Source: Ruegeria aquimaris (GTDB lineage: Bacteria; Pseudomonadota; Alphaproteobacteria; Rhodobacterales; Rhodobacteraceae). From it: 64,000 nt of DNA. The DNA lies in NCBI RefSeq assembly GCF_025751555.1, contig NZ_JAOWLB010000007.1, forward strand, positions 62,001-126,000, written 5' to 3'. The number at the start of each line of letters is the position of its first letter. The first letter of the stretch is position 1. A program made the translations under genes and the position numbers. The notes beneath the pieces are model-generated. The model saw nothing but the letters and a program-made list of their open reading frames with translations. It did not search any database and was not told the DNA's origin. Positions 17,398 to 26,448 of this stretch are shown one piece after another.

Positions 17398-18279
17398 ATG
17401 AATTATCACAGCCCGGCGAGCTTTGCCGAGGCGTCGCGGATCGCCGCTGACGCGTCGGGCATCACCCGGTTTCTGGCGGGGGGCACCGATGTGCTGGTGC
17501 AGTTGCGCGCCGATATTGTCACCCCGGACACGCTGATCGACATCAAGAAGATCCCGGGAACCGGCGCAATCACGCGCAACGCGGACGGCAGCTGGACCCT
17601 GGGCGTGGCCGTGCCGGGTGCGGAGCTGGGCGAACATGCCGGGCTGGTGGCCGATTGGCCCGGCGTGGTCGAGGCGATGAACCTTGTGGGGTCGACCCAG
17701 GTGCAGGGCCGCGCGACATTGACGGGCAACCTCTGCAACGGCTCGCCCGCTGCGGATTCCGTCCCGGCCATGGTCGCCGCGTCCATGACCGCAACCGTGA
17801 CCGGACCCAACGGTGATCGTACTGTCGCAGTCAGGGATATTCCGACCGGGCCGGGCAAAACATCGCTGGCAAAGGGCGAGCTTGTTTCGGCACTGCATAT
17901 TCCCCCGCGGGGCGAAAACGCAGGCGACGCCTATCTGCGCTTCATTCCGCGCAGTGAAATGGATATCGCCGTGGTGGGTTGTGCCGTCAACCTGAGGCTT
18001 GACGGGGATACCGTTGTCGAGGCCCGCGTGTCCCTGGGCGCTGTTGCGCCGACCGTCTTGCTGGTCGAAGACGCCGCTGCGGCGATCATCGGTTCCACGC
18101 TGGACGACGCCGCGCTGGACCGGCTGGCCGCCGCAGCCTCGGCCGCCTGCAAGCCGATCAACGACAAACGCGGCACAATCGAATTCCGGACCGAAGTCGC
18201 GGGCGTGCTGGCCAAGCGTGTCGCGCGCATCGCCTATGCCCGGGCCAAGGGCGAAATCATCAAGGGGCACCACGGATGA
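17398..18279 (+). CDS. Molybdenum hydroxylase, FAD-binding medium subunit
   Basis: A 293-residue subunit of the xanthine dehydrogenase/CO dehydrogenase family. The two FAD-contact segments LAGGTDVLVQ and LTGNLCNGSPAADS are present. It passes electrons from the iron-sulphur subunit to the acceptor through FAD. AGAGG lies upstream of the start at 17398. It overlaps the next gene by 4 nt, forming the order medium, small, large subunit. The substrate is unknown; the context offers no diagnostic ring or CoA gene apart from kyn genes 180 nt upstream. Confidence 0.92.
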   Translation: MNYHSPASFAEASRIAADASGITRFLAGGTDVLVQLRADIVTPDTLIDIKKIPGTGAITRNADGSWTLGVAVPGAELGEHAGLVADWPGVVEAMNLVGSTQVQGRATLTGNLCNGSPAADSVPAMVAASMTATVTGPNGDRTVAVRDIPTGPGKTSLAKGELVSALHIPPRGENAGDAYLRFIPRSEMDIAVVGCAVNLRLDGDTVVEARVSLGAVAPTVLLVEDAAAAIIGSTLDDAALDRLAAAASAACKPINDKRGTIEFRTEVAGVLAKRVARIAYARAKGEIIKGHHG

Positions 18280-18755
18280 GCAAGATCCACGTATCCACCA
18301 CCGTCAACGGCGATGCGGTCGAGTATCTCTGCGACCCGCGCGAAACCCTGCTCGACTGTCTGCGCGACAAGCTCAGCCTGACCGGGGCCAAGGAAGGCTG
18401 CGGCACTGGCGATTGCGGTGCCTGCTCGGTGACGCTCGACGGGCGGCTGGTCTGCTCCTGCCTGGTGCTTGGGGTCGAGGCCGAAGGCAAGGAAATTGGC
18501 ACCGTCGAAGGCATCGCCGAGGGCGATGTGCTGCATCCGCTGCAACAGAAATTCATCGACTATGCCGCACTGCAATGCGGCATCTGCACCCCCGGCATCC
18601 TAGTCGCCGCCAAGGCACTGTTGGAGCAGAACCCGGACCCGACCGAAGAAGAAGTCCGGTTCTGGCTGGCCGGCAACCTGTGCCGCTGCACGGGATATGA
18701 CAAGATCATCCGCGCCGTGATGGACACGGCCAAGGATATGAGGGAGGCGGTATAA
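18276..18755 (+). CDS. Molybdenum hydroxylase, 2x[2Fe-2S] small subunit
   Basis: A 159-residue iron-sulphur subunit. The plant-type ferredoxin cluster ligands lie in [12 protein letters not shown] plus a later cysteine. The helical domain cluster ligands lie in QCGICTPG and CRCTGY. It links the molybdenum site to FAD. It starts by a 4-nt overlap with the FAD subunit and ends at the first base of the large-subunit start. The length is normal for the family. Confidence 0.95.
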   Translation: MSKIHVSTTVNGDAVEYLCDPRETLLDCLRDKLSLTGAKEGCGTGDCGACSVTLDGRLVCSCLVLGVEAEGKEIGTVEGIAEGDVLHPLQQKFIDYAALQCGICTPGILVAAKALLEQNPDPTEEEVRFWLAGNLCRCTGYDKIIRAVMDTAKDMREAV

Positions 18756-21016
18756 TGGCGCTCGACGATCTCAAGACCAAGGATTTCGCCTTTGTGGGCA
18801 CCCGCCCGAACCGGCCCGACGGGCTGGACAAGGTAACCGGCCGCGCCAAATTCGGCGCCGATGCCTATGCGCCCGGCATGCTGCACGGCGCCATCCTGCG
18901 CAGTCCGCACGCCCATGCCCGCATCCTGCGCATCGACACGTCGAAGGCCGAGGCGCTCAAGGATGTGAAGGCGGTGGTCACCCGCGCCGATTTTTCGGAC
19001 AAGGTGGAATTTGCGCCAGGTCTGGAAGGCGAATTCTGGAACGTGCTGGAAAACGTCATGGCGGGCGACAAGGCGCTCTATGACGGGCATGCCGTTGCTG
19101 CTGTTGCCGCCACCTCTGCACTGGCCGCGCGCGATGCGCTCAAGCTGATCGAGGTGGAATACGAGATCCTGCCCCATGTCACTGATGTGGACAAGGCGAT
19201 GTTGGCCGACGCGCCGGTGATCCGCGAAGGCGCGGCCGACTACTCGGTGCCCGCGGGGATGCACCCCAACGTGGTCCGCATGCACGAAAGCGGCCATGGC
19301 GACGTGGCGGCTGGCTTTGCCGAGGCAGACCTGGTGATCGAGGATCATTTCACCACAGAGGCGACGCACCAGGGCTATATCGAGCCGCATGCCTGCCTTG
19401 CGACGCTGGGTATGGATGGCAAGGGCGAGCTGTGGTGCTGCACCCAGGGACACTGGATCGTGCAGAAAACCTGCGCCGCGCTTCTGGGGATCGAAACCGC
19501 GAACTTGCGGGTGACGGCTTCCGAGATCGGCGGCGGGTTTGGCGGCAAGACGACCGTGTTCATCGAACCGGTGGCGCTGGCGCTGTCGCGCAAGGCCAAC
19601 AAGCCGGTGAAACTGGTGATGAGCCGATCCGAGGTGTTCCGCGCCACCGGGCCAACCGCCTCGGCCTCGATGGATATCAAGATCGGGATGAAGAAGGACG
19701 GCACCCTCACTGCGGCCGAGGGTATCTTCCGCCTGCAAGGCGGTGCGTTCCCGGGTGGACCGGCGGAATTCACCGCAATGTGCGCCTTTGCCCCCTACAG
19801 CCTGTCGAATGTGCGGCAGGTTGGTTACGACGTGATGACCAACCGCCCGAAACAGGCGGCCTATCGCGCGCCCGGCTCGCCGATGGCGGCCTTTGCCGTG
19901 GAATCGGTGATTGACGAACTATGCAACCAGCTTGGGCTCGACCCGATCGAGGTGCGGCTCAAGAACGCCTCGCGCGAGGGTACCAAGGCCAGCTATGGTC
20001 CGCGCTTCCAACAGATCGGTCTGGTGCAGACGCTGGAAGCCGCCAAGGCGCACCCACATCTCTCGGCGCCGCTGAAGCCGGGGCAGGGGCGTGGCATCTC
20101 CTGTGGTTTCTGGTTCAATCATGGCGGTGAAACTTCGGTTTCGCTGGCGTTGAGCGAGGATGGCTCGGCCCAGGTCATGGTGGGTACACCCGATATCGGC
20201 GGCAGCCGCGCCTCGATGGCGCTGATGGCGGCCGAGGTGCTGGGCATCCCTTACGAGAACATCCGCGTGACCATCGCCGACACGGCGACGCTGGGCTATA
20301 ACGATGTCAGCCACGGCAGCCGGGTGACCTATGCCAGCGGGCTGGCCACCATCAAGGCGGCGCGCCACGCGGTCGAAAAACTGTGTGAGCGGGCGGCCAA
20401 GAAATGGGGCATCCCGGTGGATGCGGTGAAATGGGAAAACGGCTGCGCGGTACCTTCTGGCCCGAATGCGGGCGATTTCGACCCGCTGCCGCTGGCCGAC
20501 ATCACCGCGAACATGGGGCAGACCGGCGGACCGATCTCGGGCCATTTCGAGGCCACGCCCGAAGGGGCGGGTGTCAGCTTTGCCACCCATATCGTCGATG
20601 CAGAGGTCGATCCGGAAACCGGCAAGACGCGCGTCGTGCGCTATACCGTGATCCAGGATGCGGGTAAGGCGATCCACCCGACCTATGTCGAGGGCCAGTA
20701 CCAGGGCGGCGCGGCACAGGGCATCGGTTGGGCGCTGAACGAGGAATATATCTATGGCGAGGACGGGCGTTTGCAGAACAGCGTCTTCCTCGACTATCGG
20801 ATTCCCGTCGCCTCCGACCTGCCGATGATCGACACGGTCATCGTCGAAGTGCCAAACCCCGGCCACCCGTTCGGTGTCCGGGGGGTCGGTGAAACCTCGA
20901 TCTGCCCGCCGCTGGCAGCCATCGCCAACGCGGTTTCTGCCGCGGCCGGTGTGCGCATGCGTAACCTGCCGATGTCACCGCCGCGCATCCTGTCGGCGCT
21001 CAAGGCGGATGGTTGA
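18755..21016 (+). CDS. Molybdenum hydroxylase, molybdopterin-binding large subunit
   Basis: A 753-residue catalytic subunit with IGGGFGGKT and the active-site glutamate in GVGETS (Glu713). The active-site loop reads AYRAPGS (369-375). Form I CO dehydrogenase has AYxCSFR, form II AYRGAGR and xanthine dehydrogenase AYRGFG, so this is another branch. The reaction is hydroxylation of an activated carbon with water as oxygen source; the substrate is not identifiable. It overlaps the MoaD-like gene by 8 nt. Confidence 0.92.
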   Translation: MALDDLKTKDFAFVGTRPNRPDGLDKVTGRAKFGADAYAPGMLHGAILRSPHAHARILRIDTSKAEALKDVKAVVTRADFSDKVEFAPGLEGEFWNVLENVMAGDKALYDGHAVAAVAATSALAARDALKLIEVEYEILPHVTDVDKAMLADAPVIREGAADYSVPAGMHPNVVRMHESGHGDVAAGFAEADLVIEDHFTTEATHQGYIEPHACLATLGMDGKGELWCCTQGHWIVQKTCAALLGIETANLRVTASEIGGGFGGKTTVFIEPVALALSRKANKPVKLVMSRSEVFRATGPTASASMDIKIGMKKDGTLTAAEGIFRLQGGAFPGGPAEFTAMCAFAPYSLSNVRQVGYDVMTNRPKQAAYRAPGSPMAAFAVESVIDELCNQLGLDPIEVRLKNASREGTKASYGPRFQQIGLVQTLEAAKAHPHLSAPLKPGQGRGISCGFWFNHGGETSVSLALSEDGSAQVMVGTPDIGGSRASMALMAAEVLGIPYENIRVTIADTATLGYNDVSHGSRVTYASGLATIKAARHAVEKLCERAAKKWGIPVDAVKWENGCAVPSGPNAGDFDPLPLADITANMGQTGGPISGHFEATPEGAGVSFATHIVDAEVDPETGKTRVVRYTVIQDAGKAIHPTYVEGQYQGGAAQGIGWALNEEYIYGEDGRLQNSVFLDYRIPVASDLPMIDTVIVEVPNPGHPFGVRGVGETSICPPLAAIANAVSAAAGVRMRNLPMSPPRILSALKADG

Positions 21017-21254
21017 GGTCCATCTCTGGTCCGGCCTGCGGGCGCTGACCGGTGGGCTGGAGGTGGTCGAGGTCGAGGCCACCGATACGGGTGAGATGCT
21101 GCGCGCGCTGACCCGCGCGCATCCGCAATTGCAGGCGCCGATAGACGCAGGCGTATCCGTCACGATCAACGGTCGCGTGATCGCCTCGGGCCTGACGGAA
21201 CCGATCCCCGACGGTGCCGAAGTCTATCTGATGCAACGGATCAGGGGCGGGTGA
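21009..21254 (+). CDS. MoaD/ThiS-like sulphur carrier protein
   Basis: An 81-residue beta-grasp protein ending in ...RIRGG. The C-terminal Gly-Gly is needed for thiocarboxylate formation in MoaD, ThiS and related carriers. It overlaps the large-subunit gene by 8 nt, so it is translated with the enzyme. It could donate sulphur for the molybdopterin cofactor or for the terminal sulphido ligand, or could be a carrier for an unrelated thio-transfer. No MoeB-like activator is nearby. Confidence 0.82.
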   Translation: MVEVHLWSGLRALTGGLEVVEVEATDTGEMLRALTRAHPQLQAPIDAGVSVTINGRVIASGLTEPIPDGAEVYLMQRIRGG

Positions 21255-21309
21255 ACTCCCGCCCCACTTGGGCCGCCCCTGACGGGACGCCTGCGGGCGT
21301 TGGGCCGGG

Positions 21310-21332
21310 CGCCGCTGACGCGGCGATTTTTT
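21310..21332 (+). terminator. Intrinsic terminator of the molybdenum hydroxylase operon
   Basis: A stem of CGCCGC (21310-21315) and GCGGCG (21320-21325) with a TGAC loop is followed by A and six Ts (21327-21332). It lies 56 nt behind the stop of the carrier gene. Confidence 0.75.
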
Positions 21333-21378
21333 GCGAGGCGCTGCCTCGCGCTCCGGAGTATTTTGAACCAAAAAGAAG
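21333..21378 (+). repeat. GGCGCTGCC/CCGGAGTATTT stem-loop repeat, copy B1
   Basis: A 7-bp stem GCGAGGC (21333-21339) with loop GCT and GCCTCGC (21343-21349), then CCGGAGTATTT (21353-21363) and an A-rich AAAAAGAAG (21370-21378). It is in sense orientation behind the molybdenum hydroxylase operon and right after its terminator. The stem differs from copy A at several paired positions while pairing is kept. Confidence 0.75.
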
Positions 21379-21390
21379 CAAAGGGCCCCT

Positions 21391-21453
21391 GCTCTTTCCT
21401 CTTGCCGAAAATATCCCGGGGGAGTCACCAAAGGTGACGGGGGCAGCGCCCCC
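21391..21453 (-). repeat. GGCGCTGCC/CCGGAGTATTT stem-loop repeat, copy B2 (variant)
   Basis: Read on the minus strand: GGGGGC-GCT-GCCCCC (21453-21439), a second 6-bp hairpin GTCACC-TTT-GGTGAC (21438-21424), then CCGGGATATTTT (21419-21408) in place of CCGGAGTATTT, and a purine run AAGAGGAAAGAG. It is in sense orientation behind the racemase-family gene (stop at 21465), so B1 and B2 face each other in one convergent gap. Confidence 0.65.
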
Positions 21454-21464
21454 TTGACGCGCGT

Positions 21465-22205
21465 TTATCCGCGCGGATCGTCCAGGATCAGTTCGAACCG
21501 GCGTGGCATCAGGCCAGACTGGAACCACGTGACCATTGAATAGATTGAATAAATTGGCAGGCCGGTGCGTTTGCGCAGATCGGCGGCATAGGGCACCATG
21601 TTGGTGCATTCCAGAACGATGGCGCCCGCATCGGGTTCCTGTGCCATGATCTCGTCGGCGGCGTCCAGCATGTCCAGACGGCAGGCGGCGAAGTCGATTG
21701 CGGGCGCGTCGCCCAGAATGTCGCGGGTGAAGACGCGGCCCTTATCGGTGCCGTAGACCGGCGTGTCGAGTGGTACTCCGGCCGCCGCAAGATGCGCATG
21801 GGTCAGCGTGGCCTTGGAGATCGTCAGGATCACGACCTTCTTTCCGGGCGGTAAAAGCGCTTGCACCATAGGGACTTGCATCAGCGACGAGGTCGCCACC
21901 GGAACCCCGAGAGCGGCCCGCAATTCGTCCTGCACTAGCGCCAGAAAGCCGCAGTTGGTGGTGATCCCGTCCGCGCCGGTGGCCACCAGATCGCGACCTG
22001 CCTCGACAAAGGTGTCGAGGAGCGCGCGGGGATCGCCGCGCACCACCCGATCAGGCGAGGCGCCGCGCACTACGCGGTAGTGAACGGGGAAGGGCCAGGT
22101 CATGGCGTTGCCCATGTCGCCATGGATGCGCGGGAAGCGGGTTTCCAGCATCAGGATGCCGACTGCGGCCCCGAAAACCGTCTTTCCACCATTTTGTACT
22201 GACAT
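21465..22205 (-). CDS. Aspartate/glutamate racemase-family protein
   Basis: A 246-residue protein of the Asp/Glu/hydantoin racemase superfamily. The two active-site cysteines are expected in TNCGFL and LECTNM, both present. The family also contains maleate isomerase and arylmalonate decarboxylase, so racemase is not assured. I placed the start at ATG 22205, with GAGGG upstream and 7 nt behind the GntR stop. They form one unit under the GntR operator at 22967. The convergent space behind it carries repeat copies B1/B2. Confidence 0.85.
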   Translation of the reverse strand: MSVQNGGKTVFGAAVGILMLETRFPRIHGDMGNAMTWPFPVHYRVVRGASPDRVVRGDPRALLDTFVEAGRDLVATGADGITTNCGFLALVQDELRAALGVPVATSSLMQVPMVQALLPPGKKVVILTISKATLTHAHLAAAGVPLDTPVYGTDKGRVFTRDILGDAPAIDFAACRLDMLDAADEIMAQEPDAGAIVLECTNMVPYAADLRKRTGLPIYSIYSMVTWFQSGLMPRRFELILDDPRG

Positions 22206-22212
22206 TTTTCCC

Positions 22213-22902
22213 TCAATGTTCCGGAACGTACAATTGTGCATAGGCATCGCGCACCGCCTGGGTCGCGCCCTCACGGCGGCGTTCGATATGGGCGCGCATC
22301 TCGGACATGGCCCCGTCGGCATCGCGCCGGGCGATGGCATCCAGGATGCGCTGATGGGCCGACACCATGGTCTGACCATGTGGTCCAATGGCCTGCAACC
22401 GCCGCAGGTCGATCAGCCGCAAGTATCGGATGCGGTCGTTGAGATTGGCCAGCATGCGCGCCAGTTCGGCATTGCCGGCAAGCGCGCAGAGCTGGGTATG
22501 AAACCGTTCGTCCATCGCCAGCAGCGCCTCGGTATCGGCCTCGGAGGTGTAGTCGGGGGCGATGTCCTCCAACTCCTGCATCAGGATGGCGATGTCGCGT
22601 TCGTCGCCGCGCCGGGCGGCCAGGCGCACGGATTCGACTTCGACAGCGACGCGCGCCTCGTAGAGATCCATCACAAGTTCCGGCGAGAGCGACCGGCAAA
22701 AGAAGCCGCGCCCGGACTGGAAGGTCAGGAAGCCTTCGGCCACCAGCCGGTTCAACGCCTCGCGGATCGGCGTGCGCGAGGCGTTGAGTTGCGTCGCCAA
22801 TGCGCTTTCGTTGATGCGCGCATCCGGTTTGAAGGAGAAATCCGTCGCCATACGCCGGAGCGCATCATAAAGCCGGTCAACATTGCTTTCGGTCCTGGCC
22901 AT
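22213..22902 (-). CDS. GntR family regulator, FCD (FadR-type) class
   Basis: A 229-residue regulator. The N-terminal winged helix carries INESALATQLNASRTPIREALNRLVAEGF, and the all-helical FCD effector domain has metal-site-like residues such as DERFHTQL and SAHQRILDAI. The ATG at 22902 is followed by a 105-nt divergent space holding a CTGTATACAG palindrome, the usual GTATAC-type site of this class. It probably controls itself, the racemase-family gene behind it and the divergent ThDP enzyme. Confidence 0.93.
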   Translation of the reverse strand: MARTESNVDRLYDALRRMATDFSFKPDARINESALATQLNASRTPIREALNRLVAEGFLTFQSGRGFFCRSLSPELVMDLYEARVAVEVESVRLAARRGDERDIAILMQELEDIAPDYTSEADTEALLAMDERFHTQLCALAGNAELARMLANLNDRIRYLRLIDLRRLQAIGPHGQTMVSAHQRILDAIARRDADGAMSEMRAHIERRREGATQAVRDAYAQLYVPEH

Positions 22903-22966
22903 TTCCGCCCCTGATTTGGTCGCAGGATATTGTCGGATTGACTTGTGCGCAAGATGTGATGCAAAG

Positions 22967-22976
22967 CTGTATACAG
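22967..22976. promoter_or_regulatory. Candidate GntR operator CTGTATACAG
   Basis: A perfect 10-bp palindrome, CTGTATACAG, lies 32 nt before the ThDP-enzyme start and 65 nt before the GntR start. FCD-type GntR proteins usually bind GTATAC-centred sites, which supports the link to the adjacent regulator. Confidence 0.65.
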
Positions 22977-23007
22977 ATATGAACGCAGAAGTGTGTGAGG
23001 GATTCGG

Positions 23008-24699
23008 ATGAGCAATCAGATGAACGGCGCCGAGGCGCTGGTGCGGATGCTGGAGGCGCAGGGGGTGCAGCATATCTTTGGCTTGTGTGGCGATACCACC
23101 TTGCCGTTTTATGATGCGATGCTGCGGCTGGATCACAAGATCACCCATGTCCTGACCCGTGACGAGCGCTGTGCCACCTATATGGCCGATGGCTATTCCC
23201 GCGTGACGGGGCGCGTCGGTGTGGCCGAGGGACCGTCGGGTGGGGGCGCCACCTATATCCTGCCGGGGCTGATCGAGGCCTCGGAAAGCTCTTATGCGGT
23301 GTTGGGGATCACCACCGATATCTCGGTCGCCTCTTACGGCAAATACCCGCTGACCGAGGTGGATCAAAAGGCGCTGATGGCGCCCCTGACCAAGTGGAAC
23401 ACGGTGATCAGCCGGGCCGATCATATCCCGCGCATGGTGCGGGCGGCGTTTCGCGCGATGACCACCGGGCGCTCGGGCGCGGCGCATATCGGCCTGCCTT
23501 ATGACGTGCAATATGACCCGGTGGATGCCGCCGACATCTGGGCCGATCCTGCGACCGCCAGCTATCCTGCCTATCCACAGGCGCCGGCGCCTGGTGCGGC
23601 AGAGGCGGCAGTCGATGCGATCCTGTCGGCAAAGAACCCGCTCATCGTCTGCGGTGGCGGCGTGGTGATCGCCCAGGCCTGGGAGGAGCTGGACCGTCTG
23701 GCAACCCGGCTGGATATCCCGGTGGCGACCTCGATCTCGGGGCAGGGGTCTCTTGCCGAAACCCATCCCAACTGTCTGGGCGTGGTGGGCTCGAACGGGG
23801 GCACCGACGAGACATGGGAGATGATGGAGGCCGCCGATCTGGTGGTGTTCATGGGCTGCCGCGCGGGGTCCACCACAACGGCACGGTGGGAGGCGCCGAA
23901 ACCGGGCACCCGGATCGTGCATTTCGACAATGATCCGATGGTGATGAACGCCAATTACCGGACCGAGGTCGCTGTGGTGGGCGATCTGCGGCTGGCGCTG
24001 GCCGAGGTGAACGCGGTGCTGGACGCGCGGGCACAAGGAGCCGATACCTTTGGCGGCGCGGCGGCGATTGCCGACAGGAAACGGCGCAAGTTCGAGGCGT
24101 TCGAGGTGCTGGCAGGTTCCGATCAGGCGCCGATCCGGCCCGAGCGGGTGATCCGCGCCCTGATGAATACGCTGCCCGAGGATGCGACCGTGGTGTCTGA
24201 TCCCGGCACCAGCTGCCCCTATTTCTCGGCCTACTACCAGCTGCCGCGCCCGGGGCGGCATTTCATCACCAACCGTGCGCATGGGGCGCTGGGATACTCG
24301 CTGTCAGCCGCTCTGGGCGCCTGGTACGGGCGGCCGGCGTCCAAGACCGTGGCGCTGATGGGTGACGGGTCGTTCGGGTTCACGGTGGGCGAACTGGAGA
24401 CCGTCTGCCGGTCGCGGGCGCCGATCACCTATGTGGTGTTCTCGAACGCGACATTCGGCTGGATCAAGGCCAGCCAGTTTGCCGACAAGGACAAGCGCTA
24501 TTACAACGTCGATTTCAACCGCACTGACAATGCGGCCATCGCGGCAGCCTATGGGGTGAAATCCTGGCGGGTCGAGGACCCGGCGGATCTGGAGCGGGTG
24601 CTGGCCGAGGCGATTGCCCATGACGGGCCGACGCTGGTCGATGTGATCACCCAGCCGCTGGAGGAAAGCAATGCCCCCGTCCGCCGCTGGATGGGCTGA
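23008..24699 (+). CDS. Thiamine diphosphate-dependent enzyme of the acetolactate synthase/benzoylformate decarboxylase family
   Basis: A 563-residue protein with the three-domain POX layout. The N-terminal Pyr domain has the ThDP-activating glutamate (Glu53 in TRDERCATYMADGYSR), the middle domain has the CGGGVV segment, and the C-terminal PP domain has GDGSFGFTVGELE with the metal-binding Asn in NATFGW. It carries out a carboligation or decarboxylation of a 2-keto acid; the substrate is unknown. It is probably not the biosynthetic acetolactate synthase, because no regulatory subunit gene is adjacent and it shares a GntR-controlled region with a racemase-family gene. It has a GAGGGATTCGG leader to its ATG. 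Confidence 0.88.
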   Translation: MSNQMNGAEALVRMLEAQGVQHIFGLCGDTTLPFYDAMLRLDHKITHVLTRDERCATYMADGYSRVTGRVGVAEGPSGGGATYILPGLIEASESSYAVLGITTDISVASYGKYPLTEVDQKALMAPLTKWNTVISRADHIPRMVRAAFRAMTTGRSGAAHIGLPYDVQYDPVDAADIWADPATASYPAYPQAPAPGAAEAAVDAILSAKNPLIVCGGGVVIAQAWEELDRLATRLDIPVATSISGQGSLAETHPNCLGVVGSNGGTDETWEMMEAADLVVFMGCRAGSTTTARWEAPKPGTRIVHFDNDPMVMNANYRTEVAVVGDLRLALAEVNAVLDARAQGADTFGGAAAIADRKRRKFEAFEVLAGSDQAPIRPERVIRALMNTLPEDATVVSDPGTSCPYFSAYYQLPRPGRHFITNRAHGALGYSLSAALGAWYGRPASKTVALMGDGSFGFTVGELETVCRSRAPITYVVFSNATFGWIKASQFADKDKRYYNVDFNRTDNAAIAAAYGVKSWRVEDPADLERVLAEAIAHDGPTLVDVITQPLEESNAPVRRWMG

Positions 24700-24768
24700 G
24701 TGCTTTGTCCGAAAGGCGCTTGGGGCACCTTATGTGCCGCAATTACAGAGCGTGGAAAGCTGTGATCT

Positions 24769-24963
24769 TTACTCTGGCTTTATCAGCTTGGCCAAATCTG
24801 CGCGATCCTCGTCGGTCCAAGAAGACGGATCCTCGCCATGCGCTATCACCGCGTGAAGCTCCATGAGTTTCCAGACCTCGTCTTCGGTTTGAGCAACCAC
24901 CTTGCCGGGGCAGGATTCCATGCCGGGATAGTCCTTGCAGGCGTAAGAAAATGACGTTGACAT
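24769..24963 (-). CDS. DUF1059 small protein
   Basis: A 64-residue protein, SFSYACKDYPGMESCPGKV and ELHAVIAHGEDPSSW. The C-x8-C spacing and H-x4-H pattern are those of the DUF1059 family, whose function is not known but which may bind metal. It lies 31 nt behind the GFA-family gene on the same strand and is probably co-transcribed with it. The start at ATG 24963 has GAAAGGAGC in front. Confidence 0.88.
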   Translation of the reverse strand: MSTSFSYACKDYPGMESCPGKVVAQTEDEVWKLMELHAVIAHGEDPSSWTDEDRADLAKLIKPE

Positions 24964-24994
24964 CGCGTGCTCCTTTCGCAGGTTTTGGGAAAAG

Positions 24995-25417
24995 TCAGAA
25001 TTCCTCGAAAGTCGGCGCGTCGGCGGGCAGGGTGATCCATGGTTGCTTGTGCGAGACAAACACATGGTTTTGCGGCGCTACTATTGATGGATCGTCCAGT
25101 GTCACGGCGGCAAACCAGGCGTCTTGCTGCCAGTTCTGGCCCTCGACCTCGGTGTCGGCGGCATAGGTCAGGGTAGTGCCGCAATCGCCGCAGAACCCAC
25201 GCCTGACGCCCGGGGTTTTTTCGCATTGCTTGATCTGGCCTTTGGTGACCGAGAACTCGGTGACGGGAACCTTGGCCCATGTCGCAAAGGCGCCGCCTAG
25301 GGCCATCTGACACGACCGGCAGTGGCAATGAGCTGAATTCTCGGGGGTTCTGTCGATCCGGTATCTTATGGCGCCGCAGTAACATCCGCCTTCGTGACAG
25401 GTTGAACTGACGATCAT
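24995..25417 (-). CDS. GFA (glutathione-dependent formaldehyde-activating) family zinc protein
   Basis: A 140-residue protein with GGCYCGAIRY, HCHCRSCQMALGG and RGFCGDCGTTL. These supply the seven-cysteine zinc-binding pattern of the GFA/CENP-V fold. Formaldehyde activation is established only for a few members; most are of unknown role. It diverges from a LysR gene over a 143-nt AT-rich space, which may control it. The ATG is at 25417 with GGAGGC in front. Confidence 0.88.
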   Translation of the reverse strand: MIVSSTCHEGGCYCGAIRYRIDRTPENSAHCHCRSCQMALGGAFATWAKVPVTEFSVTKGQIKQCEKTPGVRRGFCGDCGTTLTYAADTEVEGQNWQQDAWFAAVTLDDPSIVAPQNHVFVSHKQPWITLPADAPTFEEF

Positions 25418-25560
25418 CTGAAGCCTCCTTTGCCGGGCACGGTAGGAAGTTTGCCTTTAATTTTTTTACCACGAAATCGTCGTTGGATTACAAAAATCTT
25501 GAGTGAAATAGGGATTCATGCAACATAAAAATTTTGGGTGTATATTAGAAAAACTTACAA

Positions 25561-26442
25561 ATGGATTGGATGAAGCTTCCCTCTCTGAACGGATTGCGTA
25601 CCTTTTCGGCGGTGGCCGGGGCGGGTAGTTTCACGCTTGCCGCCGAGCGGCTGAATGTCACTCATGCCGCTGTCAGCCAGCAGGTACGGCTGCTTGAGGA
25701 CCGGTTGGGAACACCGCTGGTCAACAGGGTCGGTCGCGGGATCGAACTGACAGAGGAAGGCGCGGCGCTGGCCCGGGATCTGGAAATCGGGTTTGCCACC
25801 ATCGGGCGTGGTGTCGAGCGTCTGACCGACGGATTGTCCAACCGGCCAGTCCAAATCACCATGTCGCCTGCTTTTGCGGTTGAATGGCTGTTGCCGCGCA
25901 TGGCCGCGTTTCAACAGGCCAACCCCGACATCACGTTGATGCTGAACCCGACCGCTGATCTTGTCGAACTCAAGCCCGGTGGCGTTGATGTTGCGATCCG
26001 GTACCGGGACAAGCGTCGCCCCGTCGGCGATATCGAGCCGTTGTTGCTATCTGACATGGTTCTGATAGGCGCACCCGAATTGGTTGCGGGAAGAAAACTG
26101 TCACACGCCGCCGACCTGATGGACCTGCCTTGGCTACAAGAACTGGGAACCAACGAGGCTGCCGAGTGGCTGACCTATCATGGTGTGGTCCCAGATCGTC
26201 CGCTTGTGGTCCACCAAATGCCGGGCAACCTAATCATGAGTGCTGTAAGGCGAGGGGATGGCATTACCTTTACCAGCCGAGCGTTCTTTCAAAAGGATAT
26301 CGAGGCCGGACGGATAATCGAGCTGTTTTCAGAGAAACTGTTCGGTGTCTACTACATCGAAACGCGGCCAGGCGTCCTGCGTCCAGCGGTCAAGACTTTC
26401 GTGAACTGGTTGAGATCGCAGGCCGAAGTTGTGACGGTCTGA
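25561..26442 (+). CDS. LysR family regulator, GcvA-like
   Basis: A 293-residue LysR protein. The N-terminal helix-turn-helix FSAVAGAGSFTLAAERLNVTHAAVSQQVRLLE and the NRVGRGIELTEEG linker match the GcvA-like group common in Proteobacteria. The substrate-binding domain is complete. The AT-rich 143-nt gap before it, shared with the GFA gene, contains the likely promoter; no clear Shine-Dalgarno is seen, and ATG 25570 is an alternative start. It is convergent with the PhzF-family gene, 6 nt apart. Confidence 0.92.
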   Translation: MDWMKLPSLNGLRTFSAVAGAGSFTLAAERLNVTHAAVSQQVRLLEDRLGTPLVNRVGRGIELTEEGAALARDLEIGFATIGRGVERLTDGLSNRPVQITMSPAFAVEWLLPRMAAFQQANPDITLMLNPTADLVELKPGGVDVAIRYRDKRRPVGDIEPLLLSDMVLIGAPELVAGRKLSHAADLMDLPWLQELGTNEAAEWLTYHGVVPDRPLVVHQMPGNLIMSAVRRGDGITFTSRAFFQKDIEAGRIIELFSEKLFGVYYIETRPGVLRPAVKTFVNWLRSQAEVVTV

Positions 26443-26448
26443 TCCATT

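Noticed and set aside
18755-21016. Aerobic CO dehydrogenase (coxL)
   Set aside because: The active-site loop reads AYRAPGS rather than AYxCSFR (form I) or AYRGAGR (form II), so the CO-oxidising identity is not supported.
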